A stretch of 16,286 nt of DNA from an uncultured Devosia sp. (lineage in GTDB: Bacteria; Pseudomonadota; Alphaproteobacteria; Rhizobiales; Devosiaceae). The stretch is from positions 1 through 16,286 of the forward strand of contig CAJYKO010000209.1 in assembly GCA_913775215.1 (NCBI GenBank), given 5' to 3'. The position numbers were made by a program, and so were the translations under genes. Shown here piece by piece: positions 7,668-14,658 of the stretch. The notes under the pieces are model-generated. The model saw only the letters and a program-made list of their open reading frames with translations. It did not search any database and had not been told where the DNA came from. How positions within the stretch are numbered: position 1 is the first letter of the stretch; every line of letters begins with the position of its first letter.

Positions 7668-8102
7668 ATGCTCAAGCTCATCCCGCCCATATTGGGCCCA
7701 GAACTGCTCGCCACACTACGCGCCATGGGCCATGGCGACGAGATCGTCATCGCCGACGCCAATTTCCCCGCCGAGTTTTTGGGGCCAAACGTCCATCGCG
7801 CAGACGGCATTTCCGCCACCGATATGCTCGAAGCCATCCTGACGCTTATGCCGCTCGACGAATTCGTCGAGGAAACTGCTATCGGCATGGCCGTTGTCGA
7901 TCATCCAGAACAGCGCGAGCCCATCTACGACACGTTCGAAGAAATCATCCGCCGCCACGAACCGGCCAAGAGCTTTTCGACGATCGAACGCTTTGCCTTC
8001 TACGACCGCGCCAAGAAGGCCGTCGCCGTCATCCAGACCGGCGAAAATAGGCTCTACGCCAATATCATTCTCAAAAAGGGCATCATCCGCCCCAAGGCCT
8101 GA
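7668..8102 (+). CDS. fucU: L-fucose mutarotase (RbsD/FucU family)
   Basis: FucU interconverts the alpha and beta anomers of L-fucose so that the next enzyme receives its preferred form. The 144-residue protein follows E. coli FucU closely from memory: MLK..PPILGPELL start, MGHGDEIVIADANFPA with His22 and Asp30, VHRADG (42-47), FAFYDRAKKA with Tyr112, and the C-terminal YANIILKKGI. RbsD, the ribose-specific relative, is less similar at GPxVxRADG and FYDRA. The ATG at 7668 has a strong site GGAGA four bases upstream. There is no L-fucose isomerase or fuculokinase here, so the mutarotase more likely feeds an L-fucose dehydrogenase in an oxidative route than the phosphorylating route. It lies between gntR and the FAH-family hydrolase. 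Confidence 0.9.
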   Translation: MLKLIPPILGPELLATLRAMGHGDEIVIADANFPAEFLGPNVHRADGISATDMLEAILTLMPLDEFVEETAIGMAVVDHPEQREPIYDTFEEIIRRHEPAKSFSTIERFAFYDRAKKAVAVIQTGENRLYANIILKKGIIRPKA

Positions 8103-8181
8103 TCACCGCGGCGAACGAAAGTCGCGCTCGACATAAAGACCATCCGCCTCCATCAACAGGCGACACCAAGAGGACCTCTTA

Positions 8182-9033
8182 ATGAAACTGCTCCGCGTCG
8201 GCCCCAAAGGCTCCGAAAAGCCAGCCATTCTTGCCCAGGACGGCTCGATCCGTGACCTTACCGGCGTGGTCGGCGATATCGGCGGTTCAACGCTCCTTCC
8301 AGAGGGTCTCGCCAAGATCGCCGCCACGGATATCGACCTCCTGCCAAAGCTCGATGCATCTGAGCGCATCGGCCCCTGCGTCGCCAATGTCGGCAAATTC
8401 ATCTGCATCGGCCTCAACTACGCCGATCACGCTGCCGAAACCGGCGCGAAAATTCCCGAAGAGCCGATCATCTTCATGAAGGCCACCAGCGCCATCATCG
8501 GCCCCAATGACGACGTCATCATCCCGAAAAACGCCATCAAGCCCGATTGGGAAGTCGAATTGGCCGTCGTCATCGGCAAGGAAGCGCGTTACGTCGAAGA
8601 AGCCGATGCGCTTGACCACGTCGCCGGCTATTGCGTCTGCAACGACGTCTCCGAGCGTCACTTCCAGACCGAACGCGGCGGCACCTGGGATAAGGGCAAG
8701 GGCGCCGACACTTTTGGCCCCATCGGCCCCTGGCTTGTCACGAAGGACGAAGTGCCGGATCCGCAGAACCTCTCCATGTGGCTCGAAGTCGACGGCCACC
8801 GCTACCAGAACGGCTCGACCAAGACGATGATCTTCGGCGTCGCCAAGGTCGTTTCCTATGTCAGCCAGTTCATGAGCCTCCAGCCCGGCGACATCATCAC
8901 CACCGGCACCCCACCCGGCGTCGGCATGGGCATCAAGCCCGACCCCGTCTGGCTCAAGCCCGGCAATGTCATGCATTTGAGCATCGAGGGACTAGGCGAG
9001 CAGAAGCAGAATGTGAAAGCGTATAGCGCTTGA
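8182..9033 (+). CDS. Fumarylacetoacetate-hydrolase-family enzyme (candidate 2,4-diketo-3-deoxy-L-fuconate hydrolase)
   Basis: The 283-residue protein has the single-domain FAH layout. GLNYADHAAE at 77-86 is followed by the divalent-metal ligands Glu124 and Glu126 (DWEVELAVVIG) and Asp155 (CNDVSER), with the spacing typical of the family. GKGADTFGPIGPWLVT and LQPGDIITTGTPPGVG complete the active-site lid and core. Members hydrolyse C-C bonds of acylpyruvates. Close relatives in sugar clusters split 2,4-diketo-3-deoxy-L-fuconate or -rhamnonate into pyruvate and lactate; automated annotation often calls such proteins ureidoglycolate lyase. The fucU neighbour favours the fuconate reading. The ATG at 8182 is preceded by AGAGGA with good spacing. 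A hairpin terminator follows the stop codon by 11 bases, ending the operon. Confidence 0.88.
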   Translation: MKLLRVGPKGSEKPAILAQDGSIRDLTGVVGDIGGSTLLPEGLAKIAATDIDLLPKLDASERIGPCVANVGKFICIGLNYADHAAETGAKIPEEPIIFMKATSAIIGPNDDVIIPKNAIKPDWEVELAVVIGKEARYVEEADALDHVAGYCVCNDVSERHFQTERGGTWDKGKGADTFGPIGPWLVTKDEVPDPQNLSMWLEVDGHRYQNGSTKTMIFGVAKVVSYVSQFMSLQPGDIITTGTPPGVGMGIKPDPVWLKPGNVMHLSIEGLGEQKQNVKAYSA

Positions 9034-9044
9034 GCTGAACTTTC

Positions 9045-9068
9045 GGGATCGCCAGATCAGGCGATCCC
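9045..9068 (+). terminator. Hairpin terminator after the gntR-fucU-FAH operon
   Basis: Perfect 9-bp arms GGGATCGCC (9045-9053) and GGCGATCCC (9060-9068) flank a 6-base loop AGATCA. A pyrimidine-rich run with several Ts (CTTCCCTCTC) follows. It starts 11 bases past the FAH-family stop codon. The strong stem and position support an intrinsic terminator, although the U-tract is imperfect. Confidence 0.75.
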
Positions 9069-9160
9069 CTTCCCTCTCGCAGACATCTCGCAAGGCTGGC
9101 TTGCCATCTGAAGGCATCGTGTGTCTAAGTAGTCTCCACTACGCAGGACACCGGGGCACA

Positions 9161-9910
9161 TTGTCCAAGCTGGCGATTTACACTGAGGTGGCAGAATTTT
9201 CCGCGCCCAATACGGAGCTCGATGTTTCTTGCGCGTTGGACCAGCATCGTCAGTTTGCAGAACGCTTGGGCGAAGCCGTGCTTTTCGCCCATGTCGACCA
9301 GTCGAGCACTGCCAGATACATTGCTCTTGGCCAATTAGCCGGATTTTACGTCGATGATTTTGGCATCGGCTATGCTCGCCTGAACCAAATTAATGCGCTG
9401 CCGAACTCGGCTTTGGCGTTCAGTTCATCTGAGACGGGTAAGCCGATCGTTGAAATCCCGGACAAGGACTTCGAGGCTGTCATCCGTGACGCCGGTGCCG
9501 AACTTGATGAAACAGCCGTCTCGTTTCATCGAGCCGGTGACTCCGGCATCTTTATGGATCAACTGGGCAGGCAAACGCACTACCTGTGCGCATTTTCAGG
9601 CATCTATACCGGAAGCCCGATGGCAACGATCATTCGGCCCATTGAGCAAGGCGGTCGCTATCACATTACCAACTTCCTCTATCTCGATCGGGAAGTCAGC
9701 GCGTCCTTCACCAACTTCCAGTGGACAGTCGGTGCCGACATGGAGATCATCGTTAACACTCATGCCCTTGCTGGTGAACTGTTGGAGATCCTCATGGCTG
9801 GGGGCCAGCTTGCGGTGAACAAGGGTAGCCTTGCGTCTCCTGATCCAGAGGCTCTGACGTGGCACCGCGCCGCGTTTTTTGCACGCATCAATGGGGGCCA
9901 GTTGGCGTAG
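9161..9910 (+). CDS. HNH-endonuclease-family-like protein with apparently lost catalytic residues
   Basis: No function can be assigned with certainty. From memory the protein lines up along its whole length with an alphaproteobacterial HNH-endonuclease family. An N-terminal barrel-like part (GEAVLFAHV, RYIALGQLAGFYVDD, PNSALAF) and a linker PDKDFEAVIRDAG lead to an HNH-like part (YLCAFSG, ATIIRPIEQGG, ITNFLYLD) and a C-terminal WHRAAFF. Where that family has AAHIRPV and LHxxFD, this protein has ATIIRPI and VSASFT, so both expected histidines are missing while the Asn of NGL is kept. It may be a non-catalytic pseudoenzyme or a decaying copy. The TTG at 9161 (249 residues) matches the expected family start; the GTG at 9119 with GAAGG before it is an alternative. 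Hand counts of two lines gave 53-55% GC, somewhat below neighbours. It stands alone behind a terminator and converges on the cytochrome gene. Confidence 0.5.
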   Translation: MSKLAIYTEVAEFSAPNTELDVSCALDQHRQFAERLGEAVLFAHVDQSSTARYIALGQLAGFYVDDFGIGYARLNQINALPNSALAFSSSETGKPIVEIPDKDFEAVIRDAGAELDETAVSFHRAGDSGIFMDQLGRQTHYLCAFSGIYTGSPMATIIRPIEQGGRYHITNFLYLDREVSASFTNFQWTVGADMEIIVNTHALAGELLEILMAGGQLAVNKGSLASPDPEALTWHRAAFFARINGGQLA

Positions 9911-9926
9911 CGATCACTCCGCCAGC
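9901..9926. terminator. Short hairpin spanning both convergent stop codons
   Basis: Arms GTTGGCG (9901-9907) and CGCCAGC (9920-9926) pair with one G-U wobble around a 12-base loop that contains the TAG of the HNH-like gene (9908-9910) and the minus-strand TGA of the cytochrome gene (9914-9916). There is no U-tract. It is the weakest of the junction hairpins and is listed mainly because it follows the same pattern. Confidence 0.35.
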
Positions 9927-10789
9927 AAATACGTCGCCACTGCCCTCCGATCCTCCGGCGTCCAGAACGATGTACCATCGGCAATGACCTCGCCCATTGG
10001 GCCGCCGAGCACGTCAAAGCCCGGGGTGAAACCGTCCTGCAGTGTCTGGGACAGTGTCTCGACGTCATAACCGGCCTCAACCAATGCCTCGCGCGTCAGG
10101 GCCGGTGCTTTGCCACCAGTGCCGCCAGGCGAGCCGGCGAAGGCCTGGTTCCATTCCAGCGCGCCCAAAGCATTGCGCGGCGTGTGGCAGGCAACGCAAT
10201 GTGCGGGGCCGGTCGCGAGATATTTGCCGCGGTTATAGATCTCGTCCCGTCCAGCCTCCGGCTCGAAACGATGCGGCGAGAAGAAGAGGTTCTTCCAGCC
10301 CGCCATCAGCAAGCGCAGATTGAAGGGGAACGGGATTTGGCTCTCGGCGGCAGGCGTTGCCACCGGCTCGGTCGCCATGAGCGCCGCATAGAGATCGACG
10401 ATCTCCTGGTCGCTCATCTGCGTGTAATTTTCATATGGGAAAGCCGGGTAAAGGTGCCCTTGCGGCCCCATGCCGTCGCTCATCGCCGCCGAGAATTGCT
10501 CGACCGTCCAGCCGCCTATGCCGACATTGGGGTCCGAGGTAATATTGGGCGGCACAAACGTGCCGAACTGCGTGACGAGCCCTGCGCCACCTGCCAGTTC
10601 CGCGCCGCCCTCCGCTGCATTGGTGTGGCAGGCAACGCAACCGCCGAGCCGCATGGCGTACTGGCCTCGCGTCACATCGCCAGCCAAGGTAAGATCACGC
10701 GCGGGCCCCGTCACGGGTTTGAGAAAATAGGCAGCAGTTGCCGCTCCCACCACCACGATGGCCCCCAGGACCACCCAACGCTTTTTCAT
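9914..10789 (-). CDS. Membrane-anchored dihaem cytochrome c
   Basis: The protein should carry electrons from a periplasmic dehydrogenase towards the respiratory chain. One N-terminal hydrophobic segment (about 5-22, WVVLGAIVVVGAATAAYF) without an obvious cleavage site suggests an anchor. Two c-type haem sites follow, CVACH at 51-55 and CVACH at 198-202, each with a candidate distal Met (Met107 in DGMGPQG, Met265 in GGPMGEV). Length is 291 residues. The layout resembles the cytochrome subunits of alcohol, aldehyde or gluconate dehydrogenases, but those usually have three haems, so this is a two-haem relative. No dehydrogenase partner is in the window. It lies 67 bases downstream of the sugar-kinase gene on the same strand, so the two may share a transcript. 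Confidence 0.88.
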   Translation of the reverse strand: MKKRWVVLGAIVVVGAATAAYFLKPVTGPARDLTLAGDVTRGQYAMRLGGCVACHTNAAEGGAELAGGAGLVTQFGTFVPPNITSDPNVGIGGWTVEQFSAAMSDGMGPQGHLYPAFPYENYTQMSDQEIVDLYAALMATEPVATPAAESQIPFPFNLRLLMAGWKNLFFSPHRFEPEAGRDEIYNRGKYLATGPAHCVACHTPRNALGALEWNQAFAGSPGGTGGKAPALTREALVEAGYDVETLSQTLQDGFTPGFDVLGGPMGEVIADGTSFWTPEDRRAVATYLLAE

Positions 10790-10856
10790 GACAAACCCCG
10801 GTTCACGCTAAGGCGATCACACCAGAGTGAGCGAAAGACCGCAATGGTATCAGTGG

Positions 10857-11798
10857 TCAACTGCGCGCGAGGACGGCATCGACCTCGGCGCGTGTTGGCG
10901 GCTTGCAGCCCTTTTGCGCACAATTGAGCCCTGCAACCACCGCTCCAAACCGCAGTGTGGCCTCAAGCGCTACCTGATCCAAAATTCCGAGCTTGCCAAG
11001 TTTAAGTGAGCCGGTTTCGTGTAGCCACGTCAAAATGCCAGCCATCAGGCTATCTCCGGCACCAACGGTATCTCCGAAAACGGGCGGCGCATAAATGCCG
11101 GCCTTCCCCTCGGCAATATTGGAAAATGCACGCGATCCGTGTTCGCCGAGCGTCACCACGACCAATTCGCAATTGGGCCGGTCGAGCAGCATTTTGGCGT
11201 GCTCTTCAATGGTCACGCCCGGCTCGAGCCAGTCGTGGTCTTCCTCGGACAATTTGATGATGTGTGCAAGATCAAGGAAATCCTCGAGCCGGCGACGATA
11301 GCCGTCTTCGTCGTCGACCTTGCGCACATTGATGTCGAAGGAAATTGTGGCGCCACGCCCGATCGCCGCCTTCACGACCGGTAGCCACTTGGCCCAATCT
11401 TCTTCCAGCATCGGGGCAAAACCACCGATCTGGTAGAGTTCGATCGCCTGCGGCAAGGCCACCATCAGCCCGTCCTGGGTGAAAGCGCGATCTGCCCCGC
11501 GCTCGAAAACGTAACTCGCCTGCATCTTGGCGTTGAAGGTGATCACGGCCTTGGTCGTTGGCTCGGCGACGCGTTCGGTCATGAGCAGCGTTACGCCCGC
11601 GTCTGCCAGCGGCCCCAGCAGCATATCGCCATATTGATCGGTGCTGATCGGGCACAAAAATCCGGTCTCGTTGCCGAGCTTGGCGAGGGCAATAGCGCAG
11701 TTGAAAGGCGAGCCACCGGGCAAGGCCAGAATTTCAGCGCCCGGCTCCGCCGAAACCGGCACCAGATCAACCAGACTTTCCCCGCCCACTACGAACAT
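10857..11798 (-). CDS. PfkB-family carbohydrate kinase (fructokinase-like)
   Basis: This cytoplasmic ATP-dependent sugar kinase has the first PfkB signature at residues 28-42 (PGGSPFNCAIALAKLG) and the second at 243-249, DTVGAGD, with catalytic base Asp249. The C-terminal GLNCAQKGCKPPTRAEV resembles bacterial fructokinases. Length is 313 residues. The substrate is uncertain; fructose, 2-keto-3-deoxygluconate or another ketose are all possible. I chose the ATG at 11796-11798 because GAGGAGAG lies directly upstream and the protein then begins MFVVGGESLVDL as expected for the fold; an extension to 11834 would add non-conserved residues. It is divergent from dctP across about 205 bases and precedes the cytochrome c gene. 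Confidence 0.9.
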   Translation of the reverse strand: MFVVGGESLVDLVPVSAEPGAEILALPGGSPFNCAIALAKLGNETGFLCPISTDQYGDMLLGPLADAGVTLLMTERVAEPTTKAVITFNAKMQASYVFERGADRAFTQDGLMVALPQAIELYQIGGFAPMLEEDWAKWLPVVKAAIGRGATISFDINVRKVDDEDGYRRRLEDFLDLAHIIKLSEEDHDWLEPGVTIEEHAKMLLDRPNCELVVVTLGEHGSRAFSNIAEGKAGIYAPPVFGDTVGAGDSLMAGILTWLHETGSLKLGKLGILDQVALEATLRFGAVVAGLNCAQKGCKPPTRAEVDAVLARS

Positions 11799-12003
11799 CG
11801 CGCTCTCCTCAGCCGTTCGGCCAGCCCTTAGCATTTTCCCTCCACCTCCCGCCAGCCGCTTCCTGCTGCCGAAACCGCATGAAGTCCGGTCGATCGATCC
11901 TGATTCCCAAGCATTGCGGGCGCTTTACTCGGTTTTGGCGCCGTGTATTCTCGTTTGTGGATCAGGCGGGAGGACGCCTCTTCCACAATGAGGGAGAAAT
12001 AAT
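11799..12003. promoter_or_regulatory. Divergent intergenic region between sugar kinase and dctP
   Basis: This is the longest non-coding stretch in the window. A possible promoter for dctP is TTTACT (11924-11929) and TATTCT (11946-11951) with a 16-base spacer, each matching four of six consensus bases. A GATCGATC self-complementary core lies near 11890-11899. The dctP ribosome-binding site AGGGAG is at 11991-11996. Only the ribosome-binding site is convincing. Confidence 0.35.
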
Positions 12004-13110
12004 TTGGATCGTCGGAAATTCTTTACCAAGGCCGGGGCCGTGGGCGCCGGCGCCGTGGCGGCTTCCACGGGCCTTGCCATGCCCGCCATTGCGCAAAGCC
12101 AGCCAAAAGTGTCCTGGCGCCTGGCGTCGTCGTTCCCGCCCGGTCTCGATACCATTTATGGCGGCGGCGAAACGCTGGCCAAATATGTCAGCGAAGCCTC
12201 GGATGGCAATTTCACCATTGATGTCTTCGCTGCCGGTGAGCTGGTGCCGCCCTTTGAAGTGGTCGACCCCGTCTCCGAAGGGACGATCGAAATGGCCCAT
12301 ACGGTGGGCTATTATTTCTCGGGCAAGGACGTTGCCTGGGCCGCCATGGCCGCCATTCCCTTCTCGCTCAATGCCCGCGGCATGAGCGCCTGGTATTATT
12401 ATGGCGGCGGCCTCGACATCACCAACGAGTTCCTTGCCAATTACAACATCGTTGGCTTCCCTTGCGGCAATACCGCAGCACAGATGGGCGGCTGGTTCCG
12501 TAAGGAAATCAACACAGTCGCCGATCTTCAGGGCCTCAAGATGCGCGTCGGCTTCGCCGGCACGATCCTGACCAAGCTTGGCGTCATCCCCCAGACCCTG
12601 CCGGGCGGTGAAATCTACAATGCGCTCGAAAAGGGTACCATCGACGCCGCCGAATGGGTTGGGCCCTATGACGACGAAAAACTCGGCTTCCAGAAAGTCG
12701 CGCCCTACTACTACTATCCCGGCTGGTGGGAAGGCGGACCGACCGTCCATGCGCTGATCAACAAAGGCAAGTTCGAAGAACTGCCTCCGGCGTATCAGTC
12801 GCTTCTGAAAACCGCCTGTCAGGCAACCAGCGCCGACATGCTTGCCAAATACGATTATGTGAACCCAACAGCCATCAAGAAGCTCGTGGCCGCCGGCGCG
12901 CAACTGCGCCCGTTCAGCCCCGAAATCATGGAAGCCAGCTTCAAGGCCGCCAACGAAACCTATGCCGAGCTCGAAGCCTCTAGCCCCAACTTCAAAAAAA
13001 TCTGGGACTCCATCAAGGCCTTCCGCAAAGACCACTACCTTTGGAACCAGATTGCCGAACTAAACTACGACGCCTTCATGCAAAGCCAGCAACGGGCGGG
13101 AACGCTCTGA
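12004..13110 (+). CDS. dctP: TRAP transporter substrate-binding protein, TakP-like (2-oxo-acid type)
   Basis: This periplasmic receptor captures an organic acid for a sodium-driven TRAP transporter. The N-terminus is a twin-arginine signal (DRRKFFTK, then an Ala/Gly-rich segment ending AMPAIAQ), so it is exported folded. The mature part follows the TakP/FcbT1 class from memory: SWRLASSFPPGLDT, AGELVPPFEVVDPVSEG, the arginine segment MGGWFRKEINTVADLQGLKMRVG (Arg166, Arg181), AAEWVGPYDDEKLG (Glu217, Trp218) and YYYYPGWWEGGPTVH. TakP of Rhodobacter binds pyruvate and other 2-oxo acids, and the ligand-contact segments look preserved. Length is 368 residues. The start is a TTG at 12004, supported by AGGGAG seven bases upstream and by the Tat signal beginning there. 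It is transcribed away from, not with, its presumed membrane partners. Confidence 0.93.
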   Translation: MDRRKFFTKAGAVGAGAVAASTGLAMPAIAQSQPKVSWRLASSFPPGLDTIYGGGETLAKYVSEASDGNFTIDVFAAGELVPPFEVVDPVSEGTIEMAHTVGYYFSGKDVAWAAMAAIPFSLNARGMSAWYYYGGGLDITNEFLANYNIVGFPCGNTAAQMGGWFRKEINTVADLQGLKMRVGFAGTILTKLGVIPQTLPGGEIYNALEKGTIDAAEWVGPYDDEKLGFQKVAPYYYYPGWWEGGPTVHALINKGKFEELPPAYQSLLKTACQATSADMLAKYDYVNPTAIKKLVAAGAQLRPFSPEIMEASFKAANETYAELEASSPNFKKIWDSIKAFRKDHYLWNQIAELNYDAFMQSQQRAGTL

Positions 13111-13122
13111 ACTAAGCCATCG

Positions 13123-13160
13123 GCCAATTTTCCTCTCCCACATGGGAGGGGAAAATTGGC
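13123..13160. terminator. Long inverted repeat between convergent dctP and dctM
   Basis: The 18-base arms (13123-13140 and 13143-13160) pair along their whole length with a single T-G mismatch (13134/13149) and only a 2-base centre. The outer arm runs CCAATTTTCC on one side and GGAAAATTGG on the other, so each strand's RNA ends its stem with a U- or A-rich part. It sits 12 bases after the dctP stop and 7 bases after the dctM stop. A bidirectional intrinsic terminator is the natural reading. Confidence 0.75.
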
Positions 13161-13167
13161 TGCATCA

Positions 13168-14658
13168 TCAATTGAAGACCGGCGCTGGCGGCGTCTCAAA
13201 GGTCGGTGCTGGTGGGGTCCCAAAGCTCGGTGGCGGCGGTGCAGTAAAGGTCGGGCTCGTTCCCTCACCGCCACCCATCGGCGGCAGCACGATCTCGACG
13301 CTGTTGAGATCGACCTCCGGCCCCTTGTCGAGGAAGAACGTCACCACTTCCGGAAATGCGATCAGAATCCCCACAAGGATCAGCTGCAGTACGAGCCAGG
13401 GGATCGCACCAAGATAGATGTCGGAGGTCTTGACCTTATCGCGTGGCACGATCCCACGAAGGTAGAACAACGCGAAGCCGAATGGCGGGTGCATGAAGCT
13501 TGTCTGCATATTCGCGCAGATCATCACACCAAACCACACAAGGTCGATCCCAAGCGATTCAGCGACCGGCGCCAGAAGCGGAATGACGATGAAGGCGATC
13601 TCGAAGAAATCGAGAAAGAAGGCCAGGATAAAGACGAAAATGTTGACGAAGATCAGGAAGCCGACGACCCCGCCCGGCAGGTTGGACAGCAGCTCCTCGA
13701 TCCAGTGACCGCCGCCGACCCCCTGGAACACAAGCGTGAAGACGCGCGCGCCGAGGAGAATGAAGACCACCATGGCGGTCAAGCGCATGGTGGAGACCAT
13801 TCCACCCCAGGTGACGTCCCAGCGTAGCCGTCCGTTCATCCAGGCCAACAACATGGCGCCAACGACGCCCATGGCGCCTGCCTCGGTCGGCGTCACCAGA
13901 CCCAGCAAAATCGTGCCCAGCACGATAAAGATCAGCGCCAGGGACGGCACCGTCCCGCGGATGATCTTGGACCAGAGCGGCCAGCCTTTAAGCGTTCGCG
14001 CCTCCGGCGGCAGCGCCGGTACCTGTTCTGGCCGGATGATGGACAGGATGAAAACCCAGCCCATGAACAGCAGGACCTGGATGATCGAAGCACCCGTCGC
14101 CCCGATATACATTTCGCCGGGCGAACGCTGCAGCTGATCCGCGAGAACAATCAGCACCAGCGATGGCGGAATGAGCTGGGTGATCGTGCCCGAGGCAGCA
14201 ATTACGCCCGTCGCATGGCGCACATTATAGCCATAGCGCATCATCACTGGCAGCGAGATCAGGCCCATGGCGATCACCGATGCCGCCACGGTCCCGGTAA
14301 TGGCGCCGAGGATCGCCCCAACGATGATGACGGCATAAGAAAGACCACCCCGAATGCCGCCAAAAAGCTGTCCAAAGCCGTCGAGCAAATCCTCGGCCAG
14401 CCCACTCTTTTCGAGGATGACGCCCATGAAGGTGAAGAAGGGAATGGCGAGCAGCAGTTCGTTCGAAAGCACGCCATAGAGCTGATAGGTCAGGTTGCCC
14501 AGAAAGTTCGGCGCGATCAGCCCAAGCTCAATGGCGATCAACCCACCAAAAAGGCCCACCGCCGCCAGCGAAAACGCCGCCGGATAGCCAATGAGCAGAA
14601 AGATGACGAGTCCCCCGAAAAGGACCGGGGCCATGTTCTCACGCAAGAGATCAATCAT
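13168..14658 (-). CDS. dctM: TRAP transporter large permease subunit (mannitol/chloroaromatic/keto-acid class)
   Basis: This inner-membrane protein is the channel-forming subunit of a TRAP transporter. Many hydrophobic segments are visible from residue 10 to about 450, including VLFGGLVIFLLIGYPAAFSL, the conserved NELLLAIPFFTFMG, GAILGAITGTVAASVIAMG and GTITQLIPPSLVLIVLADQ, all typical of the class that includes TakM/FcbT3. Length is 496 residues. Beyond the last membrane segment lies an unusual tail (about 460-496) of Pro/Phe/Thr repeats such as PPAPTFETPPAPVF. The ATG overlaps the dctQ stop by four bases (ATGA), so translation is coupled. The class matches the TakP-like binding protein encoded convergently next door, which suggests the three work together. 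Confidence 0.93.
   Translation of the reverse strand: MIDLLRENMAPVLFGGLVIFLLIGYPAAFSLAAVGLFGGLIAIELGLIAPNFLGNLTYQLYGVLSNELLLAIPFFTFMGVILEKSGLAEDLLDGFGQLFGGIRGGLSYAVIIVGAILGAITGTVAASVIAMGLISLPVMMRYGYNVRHATGVIAASGTITQLIPPSLVLIVLADQLQRSPGEMYIGATGASIIQVLLFMGWVFILSIIRPEQVPALPPEARTLKGWPLWSKIIRGTVPSLALIFIVLGTILLGLVTPTEAGAMGVVGAMLLAWMNGRLRWDVTWGGMVSTMRLTAMVVFILLGARVFTLVFQGVGGGHWIEELLSNLPGGVVGFLIFVNIFVFILAFFLDFFEIAFIVIPLLAPVAESLGIDLVWFGVMICANMQTSFMHPPFGFALFYLRGIVPRDKVKTSDIYLGAIPWLVLQLILVGILIAFPEVVTFFLDKGPEVDLNSVEIVLPPMGGGEGTSPTFTAPPPPSFGTPPAPTFETPPAPVFN
13174..13251 (-). repeat. 24-base imperfect tandem repeat encoding the dctM C-terminal tail
   Basis: Phenylalanine codons fall exactly every 24 bases on the minus strand (13246-13248, 13222-13224, 13198-13200, 13174-13176). 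Between them the DNA repeats a CCxxCxCCxGCxCC-like pattern, giving eight-residue units FTAPPPPS, FGTPPAPT and FETPPAPV. Units differ at several positions, so the array is not freshly duplicated. Confidence 0.65.

Noticed and set aside
8103..8181. 79-base gap between fucU and the FAH-family gene as a possible small gene or RNA
   Set aside because: No start with a ribosome-binding site, no strong hairpin; it contains only the ribosome-binding site of the next gene.
10806..10817. CGCTAAGGCGAT between the cytochrome and kinase genes, identical to part of the 819-838 palindrome region
   Set aside because: A shared 12-mer is expected by chance several times in 16 kb and the second copy lacks the other palindrome arm.
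11962..13035. 357-residue minus-strand frame opposite dctP
   Set aside because: Antisense shadow of the TakP-like gene; no ribosome-binding site or motif.
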